In this document: positions 43,660 to 51,800 of the stretch, piece by piece
How the letters are laid out: each line of letters starts with the position of its first letter
Numbering within the stretch: the first letter of the stretch is position 1
Source: Streptomyces cyaneofuscatus
GTDB taxonomy: Bacteria; Actinomycetota; Actinomycetes; Streptomycetales; Streptomycetaceae
NCBI RefSeq assembly: GCF_000718135.1
Contig: NZ_JOEM01000028.1
Span: 1 to 64,000 of the forward strand
Length of the DNA: 64,000 nt
Direction: 5' to 3'
The notes under the pieces: model-generated
The model's database searches: none
Told to the model about the DNA's origin: nothing
Seen by the model: only the letters and a program-made list of their open reading frames with translations
Position numbers and translations under genes: made by a program

Positions 43660-45219
43660 GTGACAACCCCCTTCCACCACGAGCCCGGCGCCGCCCCGCC
43701 GCCCCAGTGCCCGGCCCACAACCTCGGCGTCGGCCCCGGCGGCCTGCGCCGGCTGTACGGCCCCGAGGCGGAGAACGACCCCGCCGGCCTCTACGACAAG
43801 CTCCGCGCCGAACACGGCACGGTCGCCCCGGTCCTGCTCCACGGCGACGTACCCGCCTGGCTCGTCCTCGGCCACAGCGAGAACCTCCACCTCACCCGGA
43901 CCCCGTCCCAGTTCTCCCGGGACTCCCGGCGCTGGCGGGCCCTCCAGGACGGCAGCGTCGCCCCGGACCACCCGCTCGCCCCGATCTTCACCTGGCAGCC
44001 CGTCTGCGTCTTCGCCGACGGCGCCAAGCACGAGCGGCAGCGCGGGGCGGTCACCGACAGCATGGAGCGCATCGACACCCGGGGCGTGCGGCGCCACATC
44101 AACCGCTTCAGTAACCGCCTGGTCAACGACTTCTCCGAGAAGGGCAGCGCCGACCTGGTCAGCCAGTTCGCGGACCATCTGCCGATGATGGTGATGTGCG
44201 CGATCTTCGGCATGCCCGAGGAGTACGACGAGCGGCTCGTCCAGGCGGCCCGCGACATGACCCGAGGCACCGAGACCGCCGTGTCCAGCAACGCCTACAT
44301 CGTCGGGGTGCTGACCCGGCTCGTGGAGCGCCGCCGCGCCGAACCGGCCCCCGACTTCGCCTCCTGGCTGGTCGAGCACCCCGCCACGATGACCGACATC
44401 GAGGTCGTGGAGCACCTGCGCCTCATCCTCATCGCCGCGTACGAGTCGACCGCCAACCTCATCGCCAACGTGCTGCGCATGGTCCTCACCGACCCGCGCT
44501 TCCGCGCCCGGCTCAGCGGGGGCCATATGACCGTGCCCGAGGCGGTGGAGCAGACCCTCTGGGACGAGCCGCCCTTCACCGCGGTCTTCGGCCGGTGGGC
44601 GGTCGGCGACACCGAGCTGGGCGGCCAGCAGATCAAGGCGGGTGACGCCCTGCTCGTCGGCATCGCCCCGGCCAACACCGACCCCACGGTCCGCCCCGAC
44701 CTCACCGCCAACATGGAGGGCAACCGCGCCCACCTGGCGTTCAGCGGCGGTCCGCACGAGTGCCCCGGCCAGGACATCGGCCGAGCGATCGCGGACGTGG
44801 GCGTCGACGCCCTCCTGATGCGCCTGCCGGACCTGGAGCTGGGTGTGCAGGAGAGCGAGCTGCGCTGGGTCGGCAACATCATGTCCCGCCACCTGGTGGA
44901 GCTGCCGGTGAAGTTCGCCCCCAGCCCGCAGCAGAAGCTGGACTCCGACCCGCTCTCGGTGATGGCCCGCGCCGCCCGTCCGAGCGGCGACTGGGAGATC
45001 TCCTCCCCGGCCCGCCCCGTCCCCGAGCCCGCGCACTCCCTCGCCGGGACGCAGCCCGCCCACGCCCCGGGCGCGGCGCCGCAGCCCCGCCCGGCCCCTG
45101 CTCCCGCAGCGGCGCCCGCCGAGCCGGCGCCGGAAACCGCTGTGGTCCCGCAGCAGCGCCGCCCGGCCGCGCCCGCCCGGCTCTGGCAGGCGGTCTCCCG
45201 CTGGTGGAACGGCTACTGA
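43660..45219 (+). CDS. cvnE: Conservon cytochrome P450 CvnE, CYP157-like without EXXR
   Basis: A 519-residue P450 starting at GTG 43660 with GGAG 5 bases upstream, 209 bases after cvnD. The heme loop is FSGGPHECPG with Cys368. The I-helix reads AAYEST. The K-helix motif is EQTLW at 297-301, so the Arg of EXXR is replaced by Leu/Trp. CYP157C1 of S. coelicolor has, as I recall, EQSLW at the same place. An 85-residue Pro/Ala/Gln tail (about 435-519) ends in a Trp-rich LWQAVSRWWNGY, unusual for a P450. It is the last gene of the conservon, before a strong terminator. Whether it is catalytic or a heme sensor is open. Confidence 0.9.
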   Translation: MTTPFHHEPGAAPPPQCPAHNLGVGPGGLRRLYGPEAENDPAGLYDKLRAEHGTVAPVLLHGDVPAWLVLGHSENLHLTRTPSQFSRDSRRWRALQDGSVAPDHPLAPIFTWQPVCVFADGAKHERQRGAVTDSMERIDTRGVRRHINRFSNRLVNDFSEKGSADLVSQFADHLPMMVMCAIFGMPEEYDERLVQAARDMTRGTETAVSSNAYIVGVLTRLVERRRAEPAPDFASWLVEHPATMTDIEVVEHLRLILIAAYESTANLIANVLRMVLTDPRFRARLSGGHMTVPEAVEQTLWDEPPFTAVFGRWAVGDTELGGQQIKAGDALLVGIAPANTDPTVRPDLTANMEGNRAHLAFSGGPHECPGQDIGRAIADVGVDALLMRLPDLELGVQESELRWVGNIMSRHLVELPVKFAPSPQQKLDSDPLSVMARAARPSGDWEISSPARPVPEPAHSLAGTQPAHAPGAAPQPRPAPAPAAAPAEPAPETAVVPQQRRPAAPARLWQAVSRWWNGY

Positions 45220-45226
45220 CCCGCTC

Positions 45227-45271
45227 CGGCGGCGGCACCGGACCCGTGCGTGAGGTCCGGCGCCGCCGCCG
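45227..45271 (+). terminator. Terminator of the conservon operon
   Basis: An 18-base arm CGGCGGCGGCACCGGACC (45227-45244) pairs with GGTCCGGCGCCGCCGCCG (45254-45271) with one mismatch and a 9-base loop, 7 bases after the cvnE stop. Confidence 0.85.
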
Positions 45272-45307
45272 ACGTGCGCGGGGCGCACCCCCGTACCATC
45301 GAGCAGC

Positions 45308-46654
45308 GTGAAGCTGACAATTCTTGGCGGTGGCGGATTCCGGGTGCCTCTCGTGTACGGGGCCCTGCTCGGCGATCACGCCGAGGGCCGCGTCTCCAGG
45401 GTCACCCTGTACGACACCGACGCCGACCGGCTCACCGCCGTCGCCCGGGTGCTGGAGGAGCAGGCGCGGGGCGTGCCCGACGCGCCCGCCGTCGTCGCCA
45501 CCACCGAACTCGACGAGGCGTTGCGCGGCGCCGACTTCGTCTTCTCCGCGATCCGCGTCGGCGGTCTGGCCGGCCGGGCCGCCGACGAACGGGTCGCCCT
45601 CGACCTCGGTGTGCTCGGCCAGGAGACGGTCGGCGCCGGGGGCATCGCGTACGGGCTGCGCACCGTCCCCGTCGCCGTCGAGCTGGCCCGGCGCATCGCC
45701 CGGCTCGCCCCGCACGCCTGGACCATCAACTTCACCAACCCGGCCGGGCTGGTCACCGAGGCCATGTCCCGCCACCTCGGCGACCGCGTCATCGGCATCT
45801 GCGACTCCCCGGTCGGTCTCGGGAGGCGAATCGCCCGGGTCCTGGGCGCCGACCCCGACCGGGCCTGGATCGACTACGCCGGACTCAACCACCTCGGCTG
45901 GGTGCGGGGGCTGTACGTCGACGGGCGGGACGAACTGCCCCGGCTGCTCGCCGACCCGGAGCTGCTGGGCTCCTTCGAGGAGGGCCGGCTCTTCGGCCCG
46001 GAACTGCTCCGGTCACTCGGCGCGATCCCCAACGAGTACCTGCACTACTACTACTTCAACCGCGAGGCCGTCCGCTCCTACCAGGAGGCCGAGCAGACCC
46101 GGGGCGCCTTCCTCCGCGACCAGCAGGAGGGGTTCTACGCCCGGATGCGGGAGCCCGGCACACCTGCCCTCGCCACCTGGGACCGTACCCGTGCCGAGCG
46201 CGAGGCCACGTACATGGCGGAGAACCGGGAGGTCGCCGGGGCGGGGGAGCGGGAGGAGAGCGACCTGGAGTCCGGCGGCTACGAACAGGTGGCCCTCGCG
46301 CTGATGCGGGCCGTCGCCCGGAACGAACGCACCTCGCTGATCCTCAACGTCCGCAACCGCACGGCCCTTTCGGTGCTGGACGCCGATGCCGTGGTGGAGG
46401 TGCCCTGCCTGGTCGACGCCAACGGGGCCCACCCGGTGGCCGTTTCGCCGCTCCCGTACCACGCCGTCGGTCTCGTCACCGCGGTGAAGGCCGTGGAGCG
46501 GGCGGTGCTGGAGGCGGCGGGGAGCGGGTCCAGGTCGGCGGCCGTGCAGGCCTTCGCGCTGCACCCGCTGGTCGACTCCGTCGCGGTGGCGCGGCGGCTG
46601 GTGGACGGATACACCGAGGCCCATCCGCAACTCGCCTTCCTCGACCGGCCGTAG
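45308..46654 (+). CDS. GH4-family glycosidase (6-phospho-beta-glucosidase type)
   Basis: A 448-residue NAD+- and Mn2+-dependent glycoside hydrolase of family 4. The N-terminal Rossmann motif is LTILGGGGFRVPLV. The metal ligands are Cys165 in ICDSP and His195 in GLNHLGW, both intact. QETVGAGGIAYGLRTVP and NFTNPAGLVTEA are family blocks. GH4 enzymes remove 6-phosphoglucosides by an oxidation-elimination mechanism. No PTS genes are nearby, and in Streptomyces the true substrate may be unphosphorylated. The gene stands alone after the conservon terminator; GTG 45308 is the start. Confidence 0.9.
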   Translation: MKLTILGGGGFRVPLVYGALLGDHAEGRVSRVTLYDTDADRLTAVARVLEEQARGVPDAPAVVATTELDEALRGADFVFSAIRVGGLAGRAADERVALDLGVLGQETVGAGGIAYGLRTVPVAVELARRIARLAPHAWTINFTNPAGLVTEAMSRHLGDRVIGICDSPVGLGRRIARVLGADPDRAWIDYAGLNHLGWVRGLYVDGRDELPRLLADPELLGSFEEGRLFGPELLRSLGAIPNEYLHYYYFNREAVRSYQEAEQTRGAFLRDQQEGFYARMREPGTPALATWDRTRAEREATYMAENREVAGAGEREESDLESGGYEQVALALMRAVARNERTSLILNVRNRTALSVLDADAVVEVPCLVDANGAHPVAVSPLPYHAVGLVTAVKAVERAVLEAAGSGSRSAAVQAFALHPLVDSVAVARRLVDGYTEAHPQLAFLDRP

Positions 46655-46659
46655 GAGGC

Positions 46660-46700
46660 GGCCTCAGGGGGCGGTCTCAGAAGGTGGCCTCAGGGGGCGG
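46660..46700. repeat. Two 15-bp direct repeats after the GH4 gene
   Basis: GGCCTCAGGGGGCGG occurs at 46660-46674 and again at 46686-46700. They lie just after the GH4 stop, and the second copy covers the end of the convergent hypothetical gene. It looks like a small local duplication; no function is evident. Confidence 0.6.
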
Positions 46701-47115
46701 GGACGACGCTCCGGGCCCAGGTCGGTGCCACGCCCGCCACCTGGCAGACCATTAAGAAGAGCGGGATCGGCGGGGTGTACGGGGTGAGGCTGTCCGGCGA
46801 GTGGATCAGGCGGGGGCGCACGGCGGGGACGTCGGCGCCCCGGGCGTACATCACCTGCTCGGGCCAGTCCAGATCCAGGTCGGAGCCGGCCGGGACGATC
46901 CACCACCAGCGGTCCGCGTCGGCGAACACGCAGCCGGTGCGCGGGAGATGGGACATCAGCCGGAAGCCGTGCCGCGCGGGCACGCCGACCGCGTCACACC
47001 CCAGACTGGCCGACATCGAGGGCGGCAGCGACAACTGGACCCGGCCGCCCCGGGATTCCTCGGCGGCCCGCGGGCGCGGCGTACCGCGCAGCCGGGACAG
47101 CGCGTTCCTCAGCAT
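46690..47115 (-). CDS. Hypothetical protein coupled to an anti-sigma-type ATPase
   Basis: A 141-residue protein; ATG 47115 lies inside the last codons of the upstream ATPase gene (7-base overlap). It has an Arg-rich N-terminus and a compact middle part (ADADRWWWIVPAGSDLDLDWPEQVMYARGA) with several Trp residues. It has no signal peptide, although PYTPPIPLFLMVCQVAGV is mildly hydrophobic. I recognise similar proteins paired with HATPase anti-sigma-like genes in Streptomyces, but with no known function. It is probably part of the WhiJ-like regulatory cluster. Confidence 0.65.
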   Translation of the reverse strand: MLRNALSRLRGTPRPRAAEESRGGRVQLSLPPSMSASLGCDAVGVPARHGFRLMSHLPRTGCVFADADRWWWIVPAGSDLDLDWPEQVMYARGADVPAVRPRLIHSPDSLTPYTPPIPLFLMVCQVAGVAPTWARSVVPAP

Positions 47116-47567
47116 GGCTGCTCCACACCGTGCGGCAGCTCCGCCCACACGATGCGCCCGGAGTGGTCGCCCGCGTCATGGGAGCCCCACGAGCTGCTCA
47201 TCGTGTCGACCAGCAGCAGGCCGCGCCCGTGCTCGTCGTCGGAACAGCGCCGCAGCCGGGGGCCGCCCGGCTGGTGCCCCTGGTCCTGCACGGCTATCCG
47301 CAGCCGTCTGCCGAGACAGCGCAGCTCGCACACCACACGGGTGCTCGCGGTGTGCACGACCGCGTTGGTGACCAGCTCGGACACGATGAGAACGGCCGCG
47401 TCGTACACATCGCCGCCCAGCTTCCAGCTCTCCAGCCGGGCCCGGGTCAGCTGCCGCGCACCGGCCACCGACTCGGGGTGCGCGGGCAGCGCGAAGCAGT
47501 AACGGAGCGCTTCCGTCCCGGGGCTGAGGTCCATGAGCCGGGGGATGAGCGCACTGCCAGGTGCCAC
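47109..47567 (-). CDS. Anti-sigma-factor-type ATP-binding protein (HATPase_c_2)
   Basis: A 152-residue SpoIIAB/RsbW-like single-domain protein. The N-box is LIVSELVTNAVVH and the glycine boxes are AVQDQGHQPGG and HGRGLLLVDTMSSSWG. There is no sigma factor or anti-anti-sigma gene beside it. In Streptomyces such proteins commonly accompany WhiJ-type helix-turn-helix/DUF397 gene pairs, and the divergent gene here is of that kind. GTG 47567 is the longest start; ATG 47534 is also possible. Confidence 0.85.
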   Translation of the reverse strand: MAPGSALIPRLMDLSPGTEALRYCFALPAHPESVAGARQLTRARLESWKLGGDVYDAAVLIVSELVTNAVVHTASTRVVCELRCLGRRLRIAVQDQGHQPGGPRLRRCSDDEHGRGLLLVDTMSSSWGSHDAGDHSGRIVWAELPHGVEQPC

Positions 47568-47689
47568 GACCGATTCCTCACAGTGGGGGCTGCGTCACGC
47601 TTCGCTCCCCGGTGTGAGAGGAGCGGTCATGACTGAGCGAACTGGTTCGACACCCAACTCTCCCCCTGACGAGGACACTTGGCAAGGGG

Positions 47690-47710
47690 CACTCTGAAAT
47701 TTTCAGAGTG
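47690..47710. promoter_or_regulatory. Perfect 21-bp palindrome in the WhiJ-like divergent promoter
   Basis: Arms CACTCTGAAA (47690-47699) and TTTCAGAGTG (47701-47710) with a single central T form a perfect 10-bp inverted repeat. It lies between the divergent ATPase gene (start 47567) and the helix-turn-helix gene (start 47775). Its A/T-rich centre in a very G/C-rich background and its placement strongly suggest an operator, most simply for the helix-turn-helix protein encoded 65 bases to the right. Confidence 0.75.
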
Positions 47711-47774
47711 GCTGTGTCGTTGGGGGCGCACGCGTGGCACACTGCTCGCAAAACAGCGCATGGGGAGGTCTGAA

Positions 47775-48635
47775 GTGAGCGAACCGCGGTCCGCCCCGAC
47801 CGTGGGCCAGGTCGTGCTCGGCAAGCGCCTGCAGGATCTGCGGGAGCGCGTCGGCCTGACCCGTGACCAGGCGGCGAAGGTGCTCAGGGTCGCTCCCGCG
47901 ACGATACGCAGGATGGAGACGGCCGAGGTCGGCCTCAAGATCCCCTATGTCCAGCTGCTGCTGAAGGCCTACGGCATCGCCGACGACGAGGCCGAGGCCT
48001 TCGTCGACCTGGCCGAGGAGGCGAACAAGCCGGGCTGGTGGCAGCGGTTCCACGACGTCCTGCCCGACTGGTTCAGCATGTACGTCAGCCTGGAGGGCGC
48101 AGCGAGCCTGCTGCGCATGTACGAGCCGCACTTCGTCCCCGGGCTGCTCCAGACCGAGGACTACGCGCGCTCCGTGATGCGCACCGGAGCCGTCGGCCAG
48201 ACCCGGCCCGAGGACATCGAACGCCATGTGGCGCTGCGCATGGAGCGTCAGTCGCTACTCGCCAAGGAGGACGCCCCCCGGCTCTGGGTGATCATGGACG
48301 AGACCGTCCTGCGGCGGCCGGTGGGCGGCCCCCAGGTGATGCGCGCCCAGATCGACAAGCTGCTCGAAGCCACCGAGCTGCCCCATGTCACCCTGCAGAT
48401 CGCGGAATTCGCGAGCGGCCACCACCCGGGCACCTACGGGCCGTTCGTCCTCTTCCGGTTCGCCGTACCCGAACTTCCGGACATGGTCTTCAGCGAGTAC
48501 CTCACCGGAGCGGTCTACTTCGACGCCCGGCCCGAGGTCGCCTCGTACCTCGAAGTCATGGACCGCATGGCGGCTCAGGCCGCAACTGCACAACGCACGA
48601 AGGAAATCCTCCGGGACTTCCGCAAGGAGCTGTGA
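47775..48635 (+). CDS. XRE-family regulator with DUF5753 (WhiJ-like)
   Basis: A 286-residue regulator; GTG 47775 is chosen because GGGGAGG lies 6 bases upstream, whereas the longer frame starts in the promoter palindrome region. The N-terminal helix-turn-helix (about 10-65) contains VGLTRDQAAKVLRVAPATIRRMETAEVG. The rest is the DUF5753 domain, with YEPHFVPGLLQTEDYARSVM, RMERQSLL, WVIMDETVLRRPVGG and LPHVTLQIAEF. WhiJ, BldB-associated and AbaA-type loci have the same design. It overlaps the DUF397 gene by one base (TGATG). Confidence 0.92.
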   Translation: MSEPRSAPTVGQVVLGKRLQDLRERVGLTRDQAAKVLRVAPATIRRMETAEVGLKIPYVQLLLKAYGIADDEAEAFVDLAEEANKPGWWQRFHDVLPDWFSMYVSLEGAASLLRMYEPHFVPGLLQTEDYARSVMRTGAVGQTRPEDIERHVALRMERQSLLAKEDAPRLWVIMDETVLRRPVGGPQVMRAQIDKLLEATELPHVTLQIAEFASGHHPGTYGPFVLFRFAVPELPDMVFSEYLTGAVYFDARPEVASYLEVMDRMAAQAATAQRTKEILRDFRKEL

Positions 48636-48871
48636 TGAACCATATATACAACGGCATGCCGGCCGCCGACCTCGGCTCCGAAGGCTGGTACAAGCCCTGG
48701 AGCGGCGGCAACGGGGGCAACTGCATCGAGGCCATGAAGCTCGCGGACGGCCGGGTCGCGGTGCGCCAGTCCGCCGATCCGGACGGCCCCGCGCTCATCT
48801 ACTCCAACGGCGAGATCGCCGCGTTCATCCAGGGTGCCAAGGCGGGCCAGGCGGATTTCCTTCTCACCTGA
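48635..48871 (+). CDS. DUF397 protein
   Basis: A 78-residue DUF397-family protein, translationally coupled to the XRE gene. The core motif SEGWYKPWSGGNGGNCIEAMKLADGRVAVRQSADPDGPALIY fits the family (W-K-S-S-G-N-C-V-E-V...RDSK-P-G-P-L). DUF397 proteins pair with XRE/DUF5753 regulators in Streptomyces and are thought to modulate them, as antitoxin-like or co-regulatory partners. An in-frame GTG at 48632 directly before the ATG cannot be excluded as start. Confidence 0.92.
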   Translation: MNHIYNGMPAADLGSEGWYKPWSGGNGGNCIEAMKLADGRVAVRQSADPDGPALIYSNGEIAAFIQGAKAGQADFLLT

Positions 48872-48916
48872 CGCACTACCACTTATGCTGTCCGACCCCT
48901 ATCCACGGAGTGCGCC

Positions 48917-49726
48917 ATGACCGGGCAAGACCCTCAGGCCATCGAGATCGACACGAGCAAGCCGCATCCCGCCCGGATGTACGACTGGTTCCTCGGCGGC
49001 AAGGACAACTACCCGGTCGACGAGCAGATGGCCCGCCAGCTGCTCCAACTGGACGCCCGGGGGCGGGACATGGCCCGGGTCAACCGCGCCTTCATGCACC
49101 GGGCCACCCGCTGGCTCGCCGAGAGGGGCGTACGCCAGTTCCTGGACATCGGCACCGGTATACCCACCGAGCCGAACCTCCACCAGGTCGCCCAGCAGAC
49201 CGCGCCCGACGCGCGGATCGTCTACTGCGACAACGACCCGATCGTCCTCGCCCACGCGGCGGCCCTGCTGCGCTCCACCCCCGAGGGCGCCACCGAGTAC
49301 ATCCAGGCCGACGCCCGCAAGCCCGAGACCATCCTGGCCGCGGCCGGCAAGGTCCTGGACTTCGAGAAGCCGATCGCGCTCTCCCTGCTGGCCCTGCTGC
49401 ACTTCATCGACGACGAGGACGGCGCGGCCGAGCTGGTCGACAAGCTCGTCGACCAGCTCCCCTCCGGCAGCTATCTGGTGCTCTCGCACACCACCGGCGA
49501 CTTCAACCCGGAGGGCGCCGCGCAGGCACGGGCCATGTACAAGGAGCGCGGGATGACCCTGCGCCCCCGCTCGCGCGCCGAGCTCACCGCCTTCTTCGAC
49601 GGCCTGGAGCTCGTCGAGCCGGGCGTCTCGCTCTCCGCCGACTGGCGGCCGGAGCTCGGCGAGGTCATCGACGTACCGGGTGACGAGCCGATCCCGGGCT
49701 ACGCGGGAGTCGCGCGCAAGCCCTGA
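48917..49726 (+). CDS. SAM-dependent methyltransferase (DUF574)
   Basis: A 269-residue S-adenosylmethionine methyltransferase of the DUF574 family. The conserved N-terminus is KPHPARMYDWFLGGKDNYPVDE, motif I is FLDIGTGIPTEPNLHQVA, motif II has VYCDNDPIVLAHA, and LLHFIDDED and YLVLSHTTGD follow. Such genes are many-copy in Streptomyces and often sit next to XRE/DUF397 regulators, as here (45 bases after DUF397). The acceptor is unknown. The 3' end overlaps the convergent cupin gene by 28 bases. Confidence 0.92.
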   Translation: MTGQDPQAIEIDTSKPHPARMYDWFLGGKDNYPVDEQMARQLLQLDARGRDMARVNRAFMHRATRWLAERGVRQFLDIGTGIPTEPNLHQVAQQTAPDARIVYCDNDPIVLAHAAALLRSTPEGATEYIQADARKPETILAAAGKVLDFEKPIALSLLALLHFIDDEDGAAELVDKLVDQLPSGSYLVLSHTTGDFNPEGAAQARAMYKERGMTLRPRSRAELTAFFDGLELVEPGVSLSADWRPELGEVIDVPGDEPIPGYAGVARKP

Positions 49727-50154
49727 AGCCGGTCCGTGAGCGCGTGGCCCGTCGTCGCGTCCACATGGTCCGGTACGGGGTCGTGGGCGTCGCCCACCGT
49801 CGACGTACCGGAGGGCTCGAAGAGCAGCAGGGAGGCACCGTCCGCCGCGTACGGGCGGTGCCAGGTCCCACGCGGCACGACGAAGACCGCGCCCCGGGGG
49901 AGCGTCACGGTCCGCTCGTCCTCCGGCCCGTCCCCGTCGCGCAGGGCGATGTCCAGCTCGCCCTCCACCACCAGGAAGAACTCGTCCGTGTTCTCGTGCA
50001 CATGCCAGACGTGCTCGCCGTGGACCTTGGCGACGCGTACGTCGTAGTCGTTGACGCGGGTCATGATGTGCGGGCTCCACAGCGCGTCGAAGGAGCCGAG
50101 GGCATCGTCGATCAGGATGGGTTCGGTGGCAGGTCGTGCCGTGTCCGTGGTCAT
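49699..50154 (-). CDS. Cupin-domain protein
   Basis: A 151-residue single-domain cupin, starting at ATG 50154. Cupin motif 1 is HVWHVHENTDEFFLVVEGEL with candidate metal ligands His, His and Glu, and motif 2 is LPRGAVFVVPRGTWHRPYA. It diverges from the AraC/DJ-1-like regulator across 52 bases, so that regulator may control it. The 3' end overlaps the methyltransferase gene on the other strand. The substrate is not evident. Confidence 0.85.
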   Translation of the reverse strand: MTTDTARPATEPILIDDALGSFDALWSPHIMTRVNDYDVRVAKVHGEHVWHVHENTDEFFLVVEGELDIALRDGDGPEDERTVTLPRGAVFVVPRGTWHRPYAADGASLLLFEPSGTSTVGDAHDPVPDHVDATTGHALTDRLQGLRATPA

Positions 50155-50206
50155 GTGCCCATGGTCGGCACTGGACCGCAGCACCCGTGAGTGCTACGAA
50201 TCGCAT

Positions 50207-51208
50207 ATGGCGAAAGAATCCTCGCACCGGACCCCGCACCGGAGCTCCCACCGGAACGCGCACCGGGTCGTCATGATCGTGTCGGCCGGCTCGAACCCCT
50301 TCGAAATGGGCGTGGCGACCGAGCTCTTCGGCCTGCGCCGCCCCGAGCTGCCCGTGGACTGGTACGACTTCGCGCTCTGCTCGCCCACCCCCACGGTCCG
50401 GATGCACGCGGGCTTCTTCCAGCTCTCCGGCGTCCGCGGGCTCGACGCCGTGGACCGCGCCGACACCGTCATCGTCCCCAACCGGCCCGACCCGCTGGAG
50501 GACGCCGGGCCGGAGGTCCTGGCGGCGATCCGGCGCGCCGCCGAGCGCGGCGCCCGGCTGGTCAGCTTCTGCACCGGGACGTTCACACTCGCCGCCGCAG
50601 GCGTTCTGGACGGCCGGCGCGCCACCACGCACTGGCGCTGGGCGGAGGCGTTCACCGCCCGGTACCCGCAGGTGGACCTCCGGCCCGACGTGCTCTTCGT
50701 CGACGACGGACAGGTGATCACCGCGGCGGGCAGCGCAGCCGCCCTGGACACCTCACTCCACCTCGTCCGCGCCGACCACGGGGCCGAGATCGCGGCGGCC
50801 GTCAGCAGGCGACTGGTCCACCCGGCGCACCGGGACGGCGGTCAGCGCCAGTTCATCGAGCACCCGCTGCCCGAGGTCGCCGACGCCTCGCTCGCCCCGC
50901 TCCTGGACTGGGCCGCCGAGCACCTGACCGAGGGCCTGGACGTGTCCGCGCTCGCCGCCCGCGCGGCCGTCAGCCCCGCCACCCTCCACCGCCGCTTCCG
51001 GGCCCAGCTCGGCACCACCCCGCTGGCCTGGCTGACCGAGCAGCGGACCACCCTGGCCTGCCGCCTCATGGAGCGCGGCGAGGACCGTCTCGACGTGATC
51101 GCCCGCACCTGCGGCCTCGGCACGGCGACCAACCTGCGGACGCAACTCCGCCGCCGTACGGGGCTGACGCCCACGGAGTACCGCAGCCGGTTCGCGGCGG
51201 GGCGCTGA
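50207..51208 (+). CDS. GATase1/DJ-1-like AraC-family regulator
   Basis: A 333-residue regulator; ATG 50207 begins MAKESSHRT and has no obvious ribosome binding site, so translation may be leaderless or begin a little further on. The N-terminal half is a DJ-1/PfpI-like domain with RLVSFCTGTFTLAAAGVLDGRRATTHW (nucleophile-elbow Cys in SFCTG). The C-terminal AraC domain has two helix-turn-helices, ISALAARAAVSPATLHRRF-like (VSALAARAAVSPATLHRRF) and IARTCGLGTATNLRTQLRR. This is the FtrA type. The divergent cupin gene is the likely target. Confidence 0.9.
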   Translation: MAKESSHRTPHRSSHRNAHRVVMIVSAGSNPFEMGVATELFGLRRPELPVDWYDFALCSPTPTVRMHAGFFQLSGVRGLDAVDRADTVIVPNRPDPLEDAGPEVLAAIRRAAERGARLVSFCTGTFTLAAAGVLDGRRATTHWRWAEAFTARYPQVDLRPDVLFVDDGQVITAAGSAAALDTSLHLVRADHGAEIAAAVSRRLVHPAHRDGGQRQFIEHPLPEVADASLAPLLDWAAEHLTEGLDVSALAARAAVSPATLHRRFRAQLGTTPLAWLTEQRTTLACRLMERGEDRLDVIARTCGLGTATNLRTQLRRRTGLTPTEYRSRFAAGR

Positions 51209-51288
51209 GGGGACGGGGCGTCCAGCGGCAGGAGGGCGAGCGGACGGGGCGGGGCACCGGCCCCGTACGCCCAGGCCACAATGGACCC

Positions 51289-51732
51289 ATGTCACGACGC
51301 ACCTCCCGCCCCCGGCAGCCCGCCGCCCCGCAGGCCCCGCGCATCACCCCCGCCTCGCCCTGCCCCTGCGGCCTGACCGCGACGTACGGGGAGTGCTGCG
51401 GCCGCTTCCACTCCGGCAGCGCCGCAGCCCCGACCTGCGAGGCCCTGATGCGCTCCCGGTACGCGGCCTTCGCCGTCCAGGACGCGGCGTACCTCCTGCG
51501 CACCTGGCACCCCGAGACCCGGCCGCCGGGCGTCGACTTCGACCCCGCGATGCGGTGGACGGGGCTGGAGATCCTGGAGACCACCGAGGGCACCGCCTTC
51601 CACACCACGGGGACCGTCACCTTCCGCGCCCACTACACCGACGACGGGCGCCCCGACTCCCTCCACGAGCACAGCCGCTTCGTCCGCCACGAGGGCGCCT
51701 GGGTCTACGCGACGGCGGTCTTCGTCGACTGA
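51289..51732 (+). CDS. YchJ-family SEC-C motif protein
   Basis: A 147-residue UPF0225/YchJ protein. The N-terminal SEC-C zinc motif is SPCPCGLTATYGECCGRFH (Cys-x-Cys...Cys-Cys), followed by CEALMRSRYAAFAVQDAAYLLRTWHPETRP, typical of the family, and a beta-rich NTF2-like ending (VTFRAHYTD and FVRHEGAWVYATAVFVD). ATG 51289 starts MSRRTSRP; the frame upstream is unrelated. Function is unknown beyond zinc binding. It lies 80 bases after the AraC-type gene. Confidence 0.92.
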   Translation: MSRRTSRPRQPAAPQAPRITPASPCPCGLTATYGECCGRFHSGSAAAPTCEALMRSRYAAFAVQDAAYLLRTWHPETRPPGVDFDPAMRWTGLEILETTEGTAFHTTGTVTFRAHYTDDGRPDSLHEHSRFVRHEGAWVYATAVFVD

Positions 51733-51800
51733 GACCGGGCCGGCGGTACGACCCCGTAAACCCTTTCCCACCAGGGCGGAAGGCCCCGTACGATCCGCGT

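Noticed and set aside
48899..50632. A 577-residue minus-strand frame across methyltransferase, cupin and AraC genes
   Set aside because: It crosses several genes on both strands; only the cupin (in a different frame) is supported.
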